Source of the DNA: Zingiber officinale
Lineage: Eukaryota > Streptophyta > Magnoliopsida > Zingiberales > Zingiberaceae
Direction: 5' to 3'
DNA length: 64,000 nucleotides
Assembly (NCBI RefSeq): GCF_018446385.1
Contig: NC_055996.1
Location: forward strand, 54,234,365 to 54,298,364
The notes under the pieces are model-generated. The model searched no databases. It was not told the DNA's origin and saw only the letters and a list, made by a program, of their open reading frames with translations. Below are positions 36,101 to 46,881 of the stretch, one piece after another (within the stretch, counting starts at the first letter, position 1; each line of letters starts with the position of its first letter). The position numbers were made by a program, and so were the translations under genes.

Positions 36101-38605
36101 TCTAGGTGCCTGGTTCTGATGATTACCCATTCCTTTCTCATTGTCGCTTGGATAATCAATTTCATGTGCTAGAAACCAAGTTTCATCTTCAATTGGCTGT
36201 CTCGTATAGCCAACATCATCATCATCTTCATATTCATCAGAATCCCAATACTCATTTGGGTAGTCAATAGATTCATCACCAATAGTTGCAAAACCAGATA
36301 CCAAATCAGAAGTGTCCTCAGCAATTCCTTGACTTACAGAGAGCCAACTACTTCCAATTGTTCGCCTTCCACCTGTAGTAAGATTTCAGACTTTATAAAA
36401 CGGTGGTTTCCAGCATTTGGAACACCACAAAGATACACAGCAAATATTGAAGATGCAGTTTAGATTCATAGCATCAAGATGCCTTGTCCAATTCAATCCC
36501 CAAGATTATACAAAATTAAGCAAAGATATAAGGTTTCAGCAACATCATTCTCTTTAACCAATATATCAATTAACAAAAAAAAATCAGAATCTACAAAAAT
36601 ATTCGGAATTAGGTTCATCTTTGAGGTTCCTAATAGTTGACAAAAAGAAATGGATTGAAAAGCTTTACAAATTCCCTCTTGATAATGGAAGTTGTAGAAC
36701 AACTAGCTCAAAAACATGTCATTTTAACTATTTGTAAATAAGTAGCTGTGATTAATGTAGCACAGTCACTCTAGAAAAATTAAGGTGGGCAAGAGTCTAG
36801 AGCCTACTGCATGACTAACAAGCATGAACTCAGAAGCACACTATAAAACATAACAACCAATTTTGATAACAACCTTTGGCATCAGAAAATATGAATGTGA
36901 ATTCTGGGTATTTTAGGGCAAATATTTATAGTTCAGGAGGCCAATCATCCAAAGAGACAAGTAACAAGTGCACAATTGACTATACTGAATTCTACAAATG
37001 CACCACATTTTGATCAAAGAAACTATTTTCTGATAGTTCTGAACTTACAATTTTACTAAATACAGCACCAGACATCTTCTCCTTTCAGAATGCTGGTGTT
37101 ATTCATACTAGTGTTACCACAAGGAGAGTGAATGTTTGTCTTTGCATTCAGTTCCACATTATAATTTTCATTTTGTAATTTTAATAGCTAAAACAGGCGA
37201 TATGATGAACAAAAATGATTCAGTAAAACTGTAATGTCAGAATGGTATATGAGCGGAAATTCCAAATCCAATCACATAATGATAACATACATATGGTGCC
37301 AATCTCAAATTTTGCATTAAGACAAAACAAATTAAGTGTAATGTTTTTCATACCATCACCAACTCAAGAGATTGTACATCTATCTAGCAGTGGACGTAGA
37401 TCCTAATAAATGAATGAGAACACGAATTTTCTATATTTTCTGGCTAAATATAAAGAGAAATGGAAATCTCTTGTACCCTTATTTGTTGAAGAAACATAAT
37501 GACACCTAGATAAAACACTCAGCAATGACATACCTGAAGAGTTGATCTCTTGCCCGATAGGAACATCGAGGAATGATCCGATAATAAAAGTATTATCAAC
37601 ATTGGATAACTCTGTTGTTGATCCATGCTGATCGACCTTATCCTCCAACTCAGAATTGATTAATTTGTCTTGGGACTTAAGTTTTACAGGAGGCAGCCTA
37701 GGTAGCTCTTCGCAGTGATTTTCACCAATAACTGGTAAATCAAATCTCTCGCAACTTGTTGGCTGAGCACATTCTTGAGACTTCCCAGAGATGTATGACC
37801 TTCTCATATCATCACGCTGTTCATTTTTTGATTCTCTAACGTCATTGTTATTATCTATATGTTTTAACTCCTTTTTTTTGCTAAATGATCCGCCATAACT
37901 GGATGAGGCATTGTCCATTGGAAAGGGAAAAACTGTCTTCACAGAGCATCCCTCCTTCAGAGAGTCCCCATTTTTCAGCCACAAGTCGTTAACAAAATGG
38001 TCTTGAGAATAAGCATTTATATCCTTGCGAAGTCCAGACTGGTTGATCTCAGGCTTCATTCCAACAAAGTCATCTTTATCTCTTTTCCCAGCATAAGAAC
38101 TTGTTGGCTTTTCAGCATGCTCAGGTTCAGTGCCAACCGCACGATCCCTCTTTTCTACCACAAAAGAATCACGACAGTGCTTCGGCTCTTCTGATAACAA
38201 GAGGTCAGTAAAGGTGTTGATAATGGCACCAGTGTCTTTCAAACATGAATTCGGATTACTGCTATTAGAACCAAAATTCCAAGGGTAAAGATCTACAGAG
38301 CTGCTATCCCTATCCTGACCAAAACCAACACATTTCTTGCTGCTGAATCTGTTACCAGTTGCTCCTACTTCAATTTCCTTGACAATGAACTCTTTCGAAG
38401 TTCCGACGCTATTCATACTTTGCTTCCTCACACTATCAACTTCTCCAATTGTTTTTCCTGCTTCTTCTTTCTCCTCAGCGAGATGCTTTTGAAGGAATCC
38501 ATTCAAGTCTGGCCGTGCATTCAGCTCCCCTCGCAAAGCAGCTTCTGCATTCGTGAACTGATTCCTTCTCAGAAACTCCAACACCACATTCACCGAGTCC
38601 ACCAT
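18197..38605 (-). CDS. DYRKP: Plant DYRK-family dual-specificity protein kinase, seven coding exons (1130 residues)
   Basis: Coding exons, 5' to 3': 37534-38605, 35052-36372, 34526-34805, 20851-20958, 20494-20772, 18878-19021, 18197-18385. Every junction is GT-AG, phases agree, and the sum is 3393 bases. The N-terminus ([20 protein letters not shown]) is LisH-like, as in plant DYRKP proteins. Residues about 358-797 are an acidic low-complexity region with conserved blocks such as [20 protein letters not shown] and [19 protein letters not shown]. The kinase domain runs from about 819 to 1122: [10 protein letters not shown] loop, Lys848 in [15 protein letters not shown] (Asp949), DLG in place of DFG (969-971), activation segment [11 protein letters not shown] (Tyr983) and C-lobe [15 protein letters not shown]. 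It should be a Ser/Thr/Tyr kinase that autophosphorylates the activation-loop Tyr. The substrate is unknown. The start is the ATG at 38605, after a 5'UTR intron. Mobile elements sit only in introns and the coding exons look intact. Confidence 0.93.
19633..19806 (+). mobile_element. SINE-like insertion (174 bp) with 15-bp target duplication
   Basis: The 15 bases AGATGGCCAACAGAA occur perfectly at 19618-19632 and 19807-19821 and bracket a GC-rich 174-bp insert. The insert has tRNA-promoter-like words (TGGCGTAATGG, GGGGTCGATTC) near its 5' part, a body ending 'gggccgttaatgtagcgg', and a T-rich tail. The long perfect duplication shows LINE-mediated retroposition. The A/B-box spacing is too short for a standard tRNA head, so the family is uncertain. 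It lies antisense in the 1472-bp intron of the kinase gene between 19022 and 20493. Confidence 0.8.
20773..20850 (-). other. 78-bp in-frame, stop-free intron of the kinase gene
   Basis: Donor CTACAG|GTTAAATG and acceptor ATCTTGCAG|TCC bracket exactly 78 bases (26 codons) with no stop. Removing it joins MPRLQ to [15 protein letters not shown], which is the family's normal sequence. Keeping it would add 26 residues (starting [13 protein letters not shown]) just before the helix leading to the HCDLKPEN loop. It is called an intron because relatives lack the insert. Confidence 0.85.
22470..22625. repeat. Tandem duplication, about 79-bp unit
   Basis: Two imperfect copies of a unit containing 'attaacaattataag', 'aaatccaaaa', 'tttctttcccca' and 'caaaacctccat', at about 22470-22547 and 22548-22625. 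Non-coding, in the kinase intron. Confidence 0.7.
22600..22880 (-). pseudogene. Fragment of an RTE-type LINE endonuclease
   Basis: On the minus strand the conceptual translation gives [18 protein letters not shown] then [13 protein letters not shown]. After a frameshift it gives [15 protein letters not shown]. These correspond to the GDRI, SAYAPQ and GGDFNGHVG motifs of the apurinic endonuclease domain also present in the LINE at 25622-28773, but in the opposite orientation. It is a short relic of a separate insertion, cut on the right by the copia element at 22972. Confidence 0.7.
23313..25540 (+). pseudogene. Gag-protease-integrase remnant of copia element D
   Basis: The ATG at 23313 opens a gag frame ([19 protein letters not shown]) that stops at 23505; fragments continue in shifted frames, for example [17 protein letters not shown]. 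The protease site reads WVIDS and then loses frame by one base where relatives have DSGATDH (near 24420). The downstream stretch 24439-24681 keeps the spacer with [17 protein letters not shown]. The integrase zinc region ([11 protein letters not shown], then the Cys pair interrupted by an Au SINE) is followed by [11 protein letters not shown] and a decayed core ending near [11 protein letters not shown]. No reverse transcriptase sequence follows. Confidence 0.78.
24932..25039 (+). mobile_element. Au SINE, 5'-truncated, with 12-bp target duplication
   Basis: The body matches the plant Au SINE as I know it: 'ggaaacagcctcttgcaaa', 'ggtaagactgcgtacaatag', 'ccccggaaccccgc', 'gggagcttcgtgcatcggg', then a T tract. 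TATGTGAATTTG stands at 24920-24931 and again at 25040-25051; allowing one mismatch the match extends to 16 bases. The insertion splits the integrase zinc-binding coding region of copia element D. The tRNA-like head is absent. Confidence 0.85.
25974..26982 (+). pseudogene. LINE apurinic/apyrimidinic endonuclease domain
   Basis: An open stretch of over 300 codons with [60 protein letters not shown] and [10 protein letters not shown]. These are the LINE endonuclease motifs (Asn, Asp/Asn, Asp, His). The catalytic Glu in the 'QETKW' motif is Lys here (IQKTKW, near 26100), which should abolish cleavage. The frame closes at a TAG at 26980-26982 shortly after the domain; in active relatives it would continue into RT. 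Confidence 0.85.
27240..28746 (+). pseudogene. LINE reverse transcriptase and C-terminal domain, core missing
   Basis: The N-terminal RT part is seen at 27415-27651 ([29 protein letters not shown]) and 27691-27885 ([37 protein letters not shown]). At 27915 the LINE breaks off and resumes at 28099 with [14 protein letters not shown], then [31 protein letters not shown] and [12 protein letters not shown]. The intervening segment that should carry the catalytic (F/Y)ADD motif is absent and replaced by a copia LTR fragment. Stops also occur between the blocks. Confidence 0.82.
27915..28098 (-). mobile_element. Short copia LTR plus polypurine tract inside the LINE
   Basis: Read on the minus strand: internal sequence (28061-28098), polypurine tract CTTGAGGGGGAG (28049-28060), then an LTR of 134 bp (28048 down to 27915) starting TGTTGTGAGAAG and ending TTATTCCAACA, with a TATATAA box inside. 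This is the 3' end of a small copia element without the rest. It sits where about 0.5 kb of the LINE's RT should be. Confidence 0.75.
28857..29491. other. AT-rich intron segment
   Basis: Sequence between copia element D and the foldback element. No coding frame or repeat was recognised. The last five bases (TTTGA, 29487-29491) may be the left target duplication of the foldback element. Confidence 0.3.
30199..30592. repeat. Two near-identical 199-bp tandem copies, each able to form a hairpin
   Basis: 'ttaggttatgaaatcc' begins at 30201 and again at 30400, and the copies read the same through 'gattaaagagca'. Within each unit the first 42 bases or so ('aggttatgaaatcc' to 'ttacactcag') pair with the later 'ctgagtgtaatc' to 'tttcacaacct'. 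The near identity shows a recent duplication within an older array. Confidence 0.85.
30590..32160. repeat. Degenerate tandem array, unit about 290 bp
   Basis: The phrase 'cctagatt.agag.tatg..tttttgaaatc' recurs at about 30516, 30806, 31092, 31476, 31770 and 32068. Between occurrences lie 'ctcattaaagggcctagg', 'actcaccaacaccaccaaa', 'cctaggactcc' and 'ctcaaaatcacttcaaac'. Five spacings are 286-298 bases, except one enlarged to about 384 by an extra GC-rich segment (31350-31470). Open frames inside are chance. Confidence 0.75.
32518..32687 (+). mobile_element. Au SINE, nearly full length, diverged
   Basis: Starts with the tRNA-like head ('gggtagcgcaatagtaaag', 'cttccatgtgactttaag'), followed by 'tctcttgcaaaaatac', 'aaggtaagattgcatacagt', 'ctttccctgagactcgc', 'gcgggaacttc' and a T tract. 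The segment that should carry the B box is shortened. It is more diverged than the copy at 24932 and has no clear target duplication. It sits about 30 bp outside the foldback element. Confidence 0.75.
33300..33560. repeat. Tandem duplication, about 137-bp unit
   Basis: 'atgaaagaacttaacaggatac' at about 33313 returns as 'atgaaagaacttaacaagatac' at about 33450, and the rest of each unit ('gaataaatcatctggatga') is also shared. Two imperfect copies in the kinase intron, non-coding. Confidence 0.75.
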
Positions 38606-38658
38606 CTCCCAGAAGGAAGATCCCACCGCACGGATGTAAAAATAAGATACGGACAAAC

Positions 38659-39170
38659 CTACAAATTAAAAGCAATGATTTTTTTTTTTTTTGCACGAAA
38701 TAAACACTTCTGTTACACAAGCAATGACATGTAAATAACTGTAACAAGCGAAACCCCTATACCTAACTCCCAAGAACAAAACTTCATACGAGAAAATTCG
38801 CGAATCCCGCGCCAGTTCACATCGGGATCGGAGGTAGGAACAAACCCTAGCGTCCGGGGGGGATCCGAGGGACAATATAAATAAAAATGAGAATATTTGA
38901 GCGGAGCCAGGGGTAGGAATGGAGATACTCACGGATCAAATCAACAAAGGGACCGTGGAGGAGAGGGGCGGGCCTCAGCGAGTTCCAGCGGCGGCACCCC
39001 TAGGAGGACAGGAGTTGCTGCGGAGTCGGGCGGCGGAATCCGGCGGCATCAGGAAGAGGGGCAAAGGAGGAAGGGGTAGAGGGGCCAGAGGAAGGACGGC
39101 ATTTGGGACGATCTGATTCGATTCGATCCGTTGCTGCGAGGGTTTGGCACAAATCGATCCGAGAACAGCA
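38659..39170 (-). other. Kinase 5'UTR exon and 5'UTR intron
   Basis: A strong donor (GATCC|GTGAGTATC, minus strand, 38933/38932) and an acceptor (TTTGTAG|GTTTG, 38659/38658) define a 274-base intron upstream of the start codon. The preceding exon (about 38933-39170) is GC-rich and has no ATG-initiated long frame. Leader introns are common in plant regulatory genes. The transcription start is inferred from the TATA box at 39199-39206. Confidence 0.65.
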
Positions 39171-39198
39171 GCATCATATTAAATCCCAAAATTACTAA

Positions 39199-39206
39199 TT
39201 ATATAG
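39199..39206 (-). promoter_or_regulatory. Likely TATA box of the kinase gene
   Basis: The minus strand reads CTATATAA, about 30 bases upstream of the switch from AT-rich DNA to the GC-rich leader. This gives a predicted start near 39170. Confidence 0.5.
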
Positions 39207-39209
39207 CTC

Positions 39210-40729
39210 CTAATTACTATATATATATTTTTTTTCTTTTTTAACTTTAAATTAAAATTAGTTGGAATAAATAAATAAAATATTCCTTTTTTAGAAGCAA
39301 TCTATGTGACAAAATTGCTAAGTAATAATTTCTCAATAGAAATATTCCGGATTGACACCTTAAATTTTGCCCTTTTAACATACTCATAATTTTTAAAAAT
39401 TAACAAAATAGTATTAGTATTTATATATTTATATACGTTGAGATAGTCATACTGTTAATTTAGATAAAGAAATAATGTGACATAAAGTAATTATGTTAAT
39501 TATTATGAATGAATGATACGAATTTAGATATTCTTGAGTTATTTTTTAATTATAATTTTTTAAAAAATTAGGAGTATTTTTAAAAAGAATAAATTTTAGA
39601 GGTGAATGAAATCTTTCACACACAATATACAATAATGCCCAAGAAAAATAGCAATTAACAAATAAGGTTTTAGATATAGTTTGATCATTTTCTTTCATAG
39701 ATTTCTTTAATAAACTAAATAATTAATAAGTACATTGGGTATGAATATAATTGATCAGATAAGAATTTAAGTAAAAGCGAATTAAAGTCTACTAATATGG
39801 AAAATGGTAATTTTGTGTCAGTCTTATTAAAAATATACAAATTTAGAGTCATGATTCGAACAATTACATCAATAGTCTACATTCTCTTCATCATTGGTGA
39901 ATGACACATGATTTGTTCTTCTTTGATTTGACACTTATAGTAGTTATATTAATTTATACGAATAATATTATTGGTCAATCTTTCTTTATTTTTTGTTTAC
40001 ATCATGTTACAACTCATCATTTTTCTTGTTTAATTATCATGAGCTAAACATGAAGATAAATTCAAATGAAGGAAATGATTTTCTAAGACCTCTCTCATTA
40101 TCACCAATAGGAAGGCAGTTTAAACTATCTTACCATAACCCAACTAGACATATCATATAGCTAGTAATAACTTTAAAACTCTAAGCATACTTTAATTCAA
40201 ATTGGGTAGGTGATGTGAATGATAATAAATCCTCCAACTTTTGTATCTTTTATGTTTCTTAGTCACTTGTTGGATAAGGAAAGAATAAATTGTGTTCATT
40301 TTATTGCCTTTGTCAACTAAGAGTAAAAATGCAAAATATCTCTCTATTTTTTAACACCATTATTTTTGTGATAATAACACGATCATATTTAGTGGTAATG
40401 TGTTTTTCATGAAATAACAAGGAATATTAAGATTACTTATTGCTTTAATTAACATCATTTACTAGGGATGACATATTGATTTATCATTTGTTTTTGTCTT
40501 TAGTCCAAGCTACATAAAAGGGAAAACATAAACAACTTTATTATTAGAATTATTCTTCTTCAATTTTTCTAATTTTATCAAATGTCTCCAAAATATATAT
40601 ATATATATTCAACTTTATTGAATGTCTCCAAAGAAATTATTCTCCTTTATTTTTTACCTCCATTGAACACATACTAGTTAACTTTTCATAACACTATAAA
40701 TATAAGTTAATTTTATTTATGTAATCGAC
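39210..40729. other. AT-rich intergenic sequence
   Basis: Upstream of the kinase gene. I see no gene, no LTR termini and no repeat family I recognise, apart from a short AT microsatellite at about 40592-40609. Confidence 0.4.
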
Positions 40730-41560
40730 TTTAAGTCAAGATTGACCAAGTCGACCAAGTTCAAATTGACTCGAGTTGAGTTTCAATGTTTAATCAACAT
40801 GTTTATTGACTAGAGCGAAGAGTCATGTAGATTAAATTAGGAAGAGAAAAATTCAAGTGAATTAATATTACAGTTGATTGAACATTTGGCAGTCGGAAGT
40901 TCAATAGAGAATTGGTGAGAGGAAAGTTCATGTGAGTCATGATTGAGCGAACACTTGGCGATCGAAAGTCCAACATAGAGTTGACATGAGACATGAATTT
41001 CCAACAGGTCAAGGTTAACCAAATACTAAAAAATGATAAAGTCCAGACAGGTCAAAGTTAACTAGATGTTAGGCAATGATAAAATCCCTATAGGTCAAGG
41101 TTGATCGGATACCGAGCAAAGGAATTCCTAGTAAGTTGATGTCAATAAGATACTAGGCGAGACGATAATTTTGTTTTGATAAGGCTAAAAAAGGAGTATT
41201 AGTCAATTAATAGGTTTATCAATCGACTGATAGATGCTAAACCCCTAAAATATGATTTACTACCGCAAGTAGGGTTTGCCATAGTGTTTTTGGAGTTTGC
41301 TATAATAATTTAGATTTGCTACAATATTTTTGGAATTTACTATAGTAACTAGGGTTTATTGTAGCACAGTCGACTATTTATTGTAGCAAATAGAAAATTA
41401 GTTAGAAATTTAATTGTTTAGCTCTACTAGTCATAATCAGTTGATTGATGAAGCGTATTAGTCGATTGATATCATTGTTCGAACGAATAGTACGTGCACT
41501 CGGCGAAGGCAGCAACCCTTCTTGAAGAAGGAAATAGCGGCCCAAAATCCTGTAATTTAG
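40730..41560 (+). mobile_element. Old remnant resembling the Sirevirus-like LTR
   Basis: Phrases such as 'aggtcaaggttgatcggatac', 'gatgttaggcaatgataaa', 'gagttgagtttcaatgttt' and a run of 'tcgactgatag' style palindromes follow the same order as in the solo LTR at 55774-57360, with heavy divergence. Termini cannot be placed, so the identity is tentative. Confidence 0.35.
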
Positions 41561-43240
41561 GGTTTGAAGTAAGAAACAAATAATAAGACTGTTTACGAGT
41601 TGCCTTCTCTTTTAACAAGAATATGTTTTCAAGTATTAATTAATCAACATGTGTGTTTGATCGTAGAACATATTATAGTTTGGAGTAACCATTGATACTT
41701 TCTATGATTTTCTTTAAGTTGACATAGTATGGAAAAATATTCTAGGTTATGTATTTGTAAAAGTGAAAATATTTCATAAAACTGTCATATTTTATTGGTC
41801 TGTATCAGATTAGCTAATAGAAACATGTTACTTTCATGTCTGATGAACTTTGTCTTTTGTTTTTGTCTGCAATTGATTGATGCAAACGTTATGAATCCAA
41901 GTTATAGTTATGTAGTAAAAGAAACTTCACTTCTTAGGAATTCAAGTTACAATAAACCGACAGAGATGTTGAAATTCATGTTGGGAATGAGATATAATAG
42001 TTACAAGCAAGTCAGCTTGTAGCTAATAATCAGATGATGATGAGTTATTTATAGAATTGGTGTTTACCAAATTTGACTTTTAAAGTTATGAACGTAATGT
42101 GTGTGCTTTTACGACTACCTACAAGGTGTAGAATGAAAAAACTCAATCCAAAACATTTGTCAATGGAGATGCTTCTAGTATTTTCTTGATATGAACATTC
42201 AAGATTTATGCTAACTATTCCTTCTTTCATGCTACTTTTTTACCCTATTGTACTTTGAATGCCCTTGTCTTATAGCAATTTCAGATATTCTCAAAATTTA
42301 TTATTTTTTTCAATGCAGGCTTCAGTTTTCTAGGCTATTTTTTAAAAGAAAATTGGGTTCTAAAATCCCCCATGTTCAATGGCAAAAAGATCCATTAAAA
42401 GGCTTCCACAATTAGTTACATTAAACTTGCCAAATATGATTTTCTTAAGTAGGTGCACATGATTAACTAGTTGGCCTGTACCTTTTTGGTTTGTATGCTT
42501 GTAAGACATTTAACATTGATGCAAGATTTCAAGTAGAGAGAAGGATATTGGTTCTAACAAAAGAAGATCAAGGGGGAGAGAGAAGGAGAGGACAACGGAG
42601 ATGACAATCTCTTACAATCCTAGATGAGTATGTACATTTAATGCTAGTTAGTGCTGTACAATTTGAATAAATTATTGAGTTATATATTATTTACTTTAAT
42701 GATGATGTATGTAGGAAACATGATACAATGTCTAACTTTGATAACATATCAAATGAAATATAGGTTCAAGAATGCATAAAAGGAAACAAGGTATCGGAGA
42801 ATTCATAAACAACAAATTGGCCCAAGTTAGTGTAGGTTAAAATAATTAATTGTTTATTTTTTATTATATCGTGTTGACATTTCACTTATATTTTTTAATA
42901 TTTATTAGACTAATAAGTTATTGTAATATGGACAAGAACAATATACAGAGAAACAAAATATTGATCATCATTCATCTTTCATTCAATCTCAAATCATGGT
43001 GGAATGTGATAAGATGTCCTCTAATGAGAAGAAGAAAGAACTGTCACAAGAAATTGAAGATGTGTGCTACTAACAAGAGGATGAAGAAAGAAATTTTGAA
43101 AGTAAAAAAAAAAAAATTGATACTCGTTATAAAAAAAGTAAGTAGAGGTGGGATATACAAGTCATTTATATCCAAGAGGATTTTGTCTCCGTTAGCGTCG
43201 TGATAGATGATGTAAAGATTAGATTATTTATGGTGAGATT
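41561..43240. other. AT-rich intergenic sequence with short chance frames
   Basis: Frames at 41795-42022 and 42850-43203 lack recognisable motifs and are not called as genes. The Lys-rich run near 42950-43140 may be the end of a decayed transposase, given the CACTA-like end to its right, but no domain supports this. Confidence 0.3.
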
Positions 43241-43810
43241 TTAAAATTTATACTATTATAGTTTGATTAAATAGTTAAATTTGTTTGAATTATGTGAATA
43301 TTTATTTATCTCAATGTTAATTATATGATACTTTTGGATCTAGAAATTAATTATTTTTAGTACTTTTAATTTATTTAAAATGTGAGATTGTTTCTTGTAA
43401 AAAATGTAGATGTGAAATATAGTAATCAAATATAATAAAAATTAGAGATAAATTAAAAAAATGAAATTATATATGGATTTATAAATAGGATTATAAACGG
43501 ATTAATTATAAACATATTAAAATTATATTTGATATATTATTTGAGATAGATTAATGATGGATTTAAAATAAATTATTTAGAGATGGATTTTATATTTGAA
43601 ACTAATTTCATTTGATTAATTTAAAAATAGATTTATAAACAGTCTATTTCTAAATTAGAGATGAAATATTTCCGTCTCCTGAATTAATAATGGGACTTTC
43701 AATAACATATTTTAGTGGCAGAATATTCTATCTCAAACTTCTTTAGAGACAGAAAACTAACTTTCAGAGACAGATTTTTTTCATCTTTAAAACCCTATTT
43801 TCTTATAGTA
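43241..43810. mobile_element. Possible CACTA transposon end
   Basis: Short 'gagacaga', 'gagatggat' and 'gagatgaaat' motifs repeat through 43540-43780. The block ends in 'attttcttatagta', whose reverse complement differs at two positions from the usual plant CACTA terminus CACTACAAGAAAAT. The opposite end was not found. Confidence 0.4.
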
Positions 43811-43912
43811 TAGTTCAAAATTCGATTTTTGGATTCAATTGATTAGGTAATAGTTAATTGATAGTAATGAACAACCAACTGATACTGAGATGGATGGAGT
43901 CATTAAATTACA

Positions 43913-44366
43913 TGTTAGAATTTAGAAGATGAAAGGGTATTCCTTCCCATTTATCTTCTAGCTCATTCAAATTCCTCCATTAATAAAGGAAGAGGAAGAG
44001 TTATCTTCCTTCTATAAAATTGCGTCCAAAGTCCAAGAAGCGAGAGGAGACAAGCTGTGTATGAAGTTTGTGCAAGGTCAAAGAGAAAGGGTTCATCCTG
44101 TGCGTGTGATCTCTGTGCAAGGTTCATCTGTGTGTACAAAAAAGAGAGAAATGGTTACTGCGAAGAACATAAGTTTTGGTTCGTCCATTACCATAGGGTT
44201 GGGATTTGATTTGTGAACCTTGAAGAGTTTTTCAGTTCGTTCGTGATCACTCTTCCAATAATGAGTTATTCTTCAATTTCTTCTCAAATTTCTTCTCCAA
44301 GAGCATTGTAAGTTTTTACGGTTTATAGATTTTGTTTTCTATATTTTTCATGTTTTAGAACCAACA
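43913..44366 (+). mobile_element. Copia LTR (454 bp) with adjoining primer-binding site
   Basis: Begins TGTTAGAATTTAG and ends GAACCAACA. It is followed after one base by TGGTATTAGAGC (44368-44379), a PBS with one change from the usual sequence. This is a 5' LTR in plus orientation. About 280 bases of leader follow before element B begins at 44663, and no coding region or partner LTR was found. Confidence 0.7.
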
Positions 44367-44662
44367 ATGGTATTAGAGCGAGTTCTATTTCTAAATGCAT
44401 GAAATGAATTACCTCAACACATTTCTGTGTTTAAATCCCTGTGATGTATGTCTCACTACACCTGTTCACTAATCATTGTTGGAGGTATATATCGTCTATG
44501 CTCCGATGCTCCGTTATGTTCTGTAGTCGCCGGGTGAGATTACTACTATGTCACGATTTACTAATTGTCACCATTGCTGGTAAGATGTCAAATGTATCGC
44601 GATCTACCACTGTTGTGGGGCTTTATACACAATGACCACTCCCACATAGTTTATCTCCGTTT

Positions 44663-46859
44663 TGTTTGGTGTTACTCGGAATTCCGTTCTGTTTTCCCTG
44701 TACAAAAATTTGTACAAGCACAGAACTTTTCCTAGCAACCAATGTGCTTTTCAGAAGTTAAACTTGGATTGCAAATGAAACTTAACATTATTAATCCAAG
44801 TTCAACCCATGTCTTCATCAGAAGTTAAACCATATTACAAAAGTTGATTAAATATCTATTTCAAGGATTGACTTCTAAGTCATTGGCGAGGCACTCGACC
44901 TTCTTGGGTATGAGATCATCCACCACTTCCTAAACAAAGCCTTTCAAAGAAATTGAATATTTACACTCCTTACAGTAAACCCTAGGTTTAACTACAGAGA
45001 CCTCAATCGAAGCACAAGATCGCTAGCCTCTTGTGTTGGTATTTCAGGATCCATACAAAAGAAAACTAAACTAGTACACAACGAAAACAATTAACTAGTT
45101 ATACCTTTCTTTGCATCTTAAAGACCTCTTGATCTTCTGTTGTATTCCTCTCCTCCTCTTGAACGTCGTGTGGGCGACGATCTACCAAGACAACACCACC
45201 CGAACCACTTCTTTGCCTCCAAGACTTTTGGCCACCAAGGGATGCTAGAATAAGGAGCCTCCTTCTCTTCTTCTTCTCCTCTAAGTAACCGGCCACAAGA
45301 AGATGGAGCCTCTTGATGTCGCCGGCCCTTGGTAAAGGAAACAAGGGGAGAATTGAAAGGAAAGAGGGCCGACCACAACAAGGATTAAAAGAAGAGACTT
45401 AGGTTATGTTCTACCATAAGGCACCATCTACCTCTCTTTTATAATCCTTGGTGAATGCAAAAAAAGGAAAGATTTAAAATTAAAACCTTCCTATTATGTG
45501 TGGTCGGCCCTTATTTGGGCAACAATTAAGGAAAATTTTTAAATTAAAATATCTTTTTTAAACCATTATGGATGGCTACAAAAAATGAAAGATTTTAAAA
45601 TTAAAATATCTCTTTTAAATCCCTTTGTGGATGCCTATAAAAGAAAAAAATTTAAAATTAAAATCTCTCTTTTAAATCCCTTGGAGGATGGCTATAAAAT
45701 GAAAGATTTTAAAATTAAAATTTCTCTTTTAAATTCCTTGGAGGATGGCTATAAAAGGAAAGATTTTAAAAAAAATTAAAACTCCCTTTTAATTCTCTTG
45801 TGGTCGGCCCCTTGCTGGGGCACCAAGCAAGGCTTGGCCGACCACCTCTTGGGCTCCAAGCAAAGCTTGGCTGACCCTTGCTTGGGCACCAAGCAAGGAT
45901 GTGGCCGACCCATTACTTGGGTAAGAAGTGGACTTAGTTGGATACGAGGCTTTATACATAGAGGCTACAACAGGGGCCTAGAGGAGGAATTGACTTTGGC
46001 CTCCTAATGAGCTTGAGCTTCCTATGTTCGACCCGAATACCCAACTCAAGTTCATCAATAATAATTCATACCACTAAAGAGTTATTATTGAACTACCAGA
46101 CCAATCTCATATTACATTATAGGTTTCTTATCATGAGTGTGTTAATCTCCCTATGTTTAAGATATCGAATGTTTATTAATTAAATGAGTTACCGATAACT
46201 CACTTAATTAACATCTAGCTCCAAGAGTAGTACCACTCAACTTCATTGTCATGTCGAAACTAAGTCCACCTGCAGAGTTTACATAACAATTCTTATGAAC
46301 TCCTCAAGGGGACATCATCATCCTAATAAATAGGACACAATTTCCTTCTATAATCAACAACACACCATATAAATAATATTATTTCCCAACTTATCGGGCC
46401 TATTGATTTAACGAATAAATCTCACCCTTTGATAAATTAAAGAAATAAATACTAAGTATATGTGCTTGTTATTATATCGGGATTAAGAGTATGCACATCC
46501 ATAATAACAAAGGTTCTGTTCTTTTATGCAATCAGTATAAAAGGAACAATCTCAAATGGTCCTGCTCAATACACACATAGTGTACTAGTGTAATTTTATA
46601 GTCAAGGTAAACTAATACCAAATTACACTACAACCATTCCAATGGTTTGCCCCAATTCATCTTGGTTGCGAGCTACTATTTATAATTTATAAGGAACAGA
46701 TAACATGATCTTCTGTGTGACACAACACATCATGTTATCTACAATATAAATTAAAAGGACAACTGCAGTTAACTAAATGCAGGCATTTGACCAATGTAGT
46801 TTCTTATTTCAAAATAAATGTTCATACAAAAAGCTAGGCTTTTAGTATACATTCTAACA
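44663..46859 (-). repeat. 3' LTR of copia element B
   Basis: Contains the TATA box (45436-45443), a tandem block of roughly 57-bp AT-rich units at 45545-45790 (four copies of 'ggatggctataaaaggaaag' type) and a hairpin cluster at 45805-45905 ('ccttgcttgggcaccaagcaagg' type). The inner end 'ttctaaca' followed by the polypurine complement is intact, unlike in element A. Confidence 0.88.
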
Positions 46860-46870
46860 ATCTCCCACTT
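46860..46870 (-). promoter_or_regulatory. Polypurine tract of element B
   Basis: The minus strand reads AAGTGGGAGAT directly before the 3' LTR start TGTTAGAA. This is the expected second-strand primer. Confidence 0.85.
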
Positions 46871-46881
46871 ATACTAAAAGA

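Noticed and set aside
37997..38194. Plus-strand frames opposite kinase exons (also 35410-35637 and 35733-35933)
   Set aside because: Antisense shadows of a well-supported coding exon; no independent motif.
45585..45779. Repeated-peptide frame (KIKISLLNPLEDGYK-like) and its twin at 52489-52683
   Set aside because: Translation of AT-rich tandem repeats inside the LTRs of element B.
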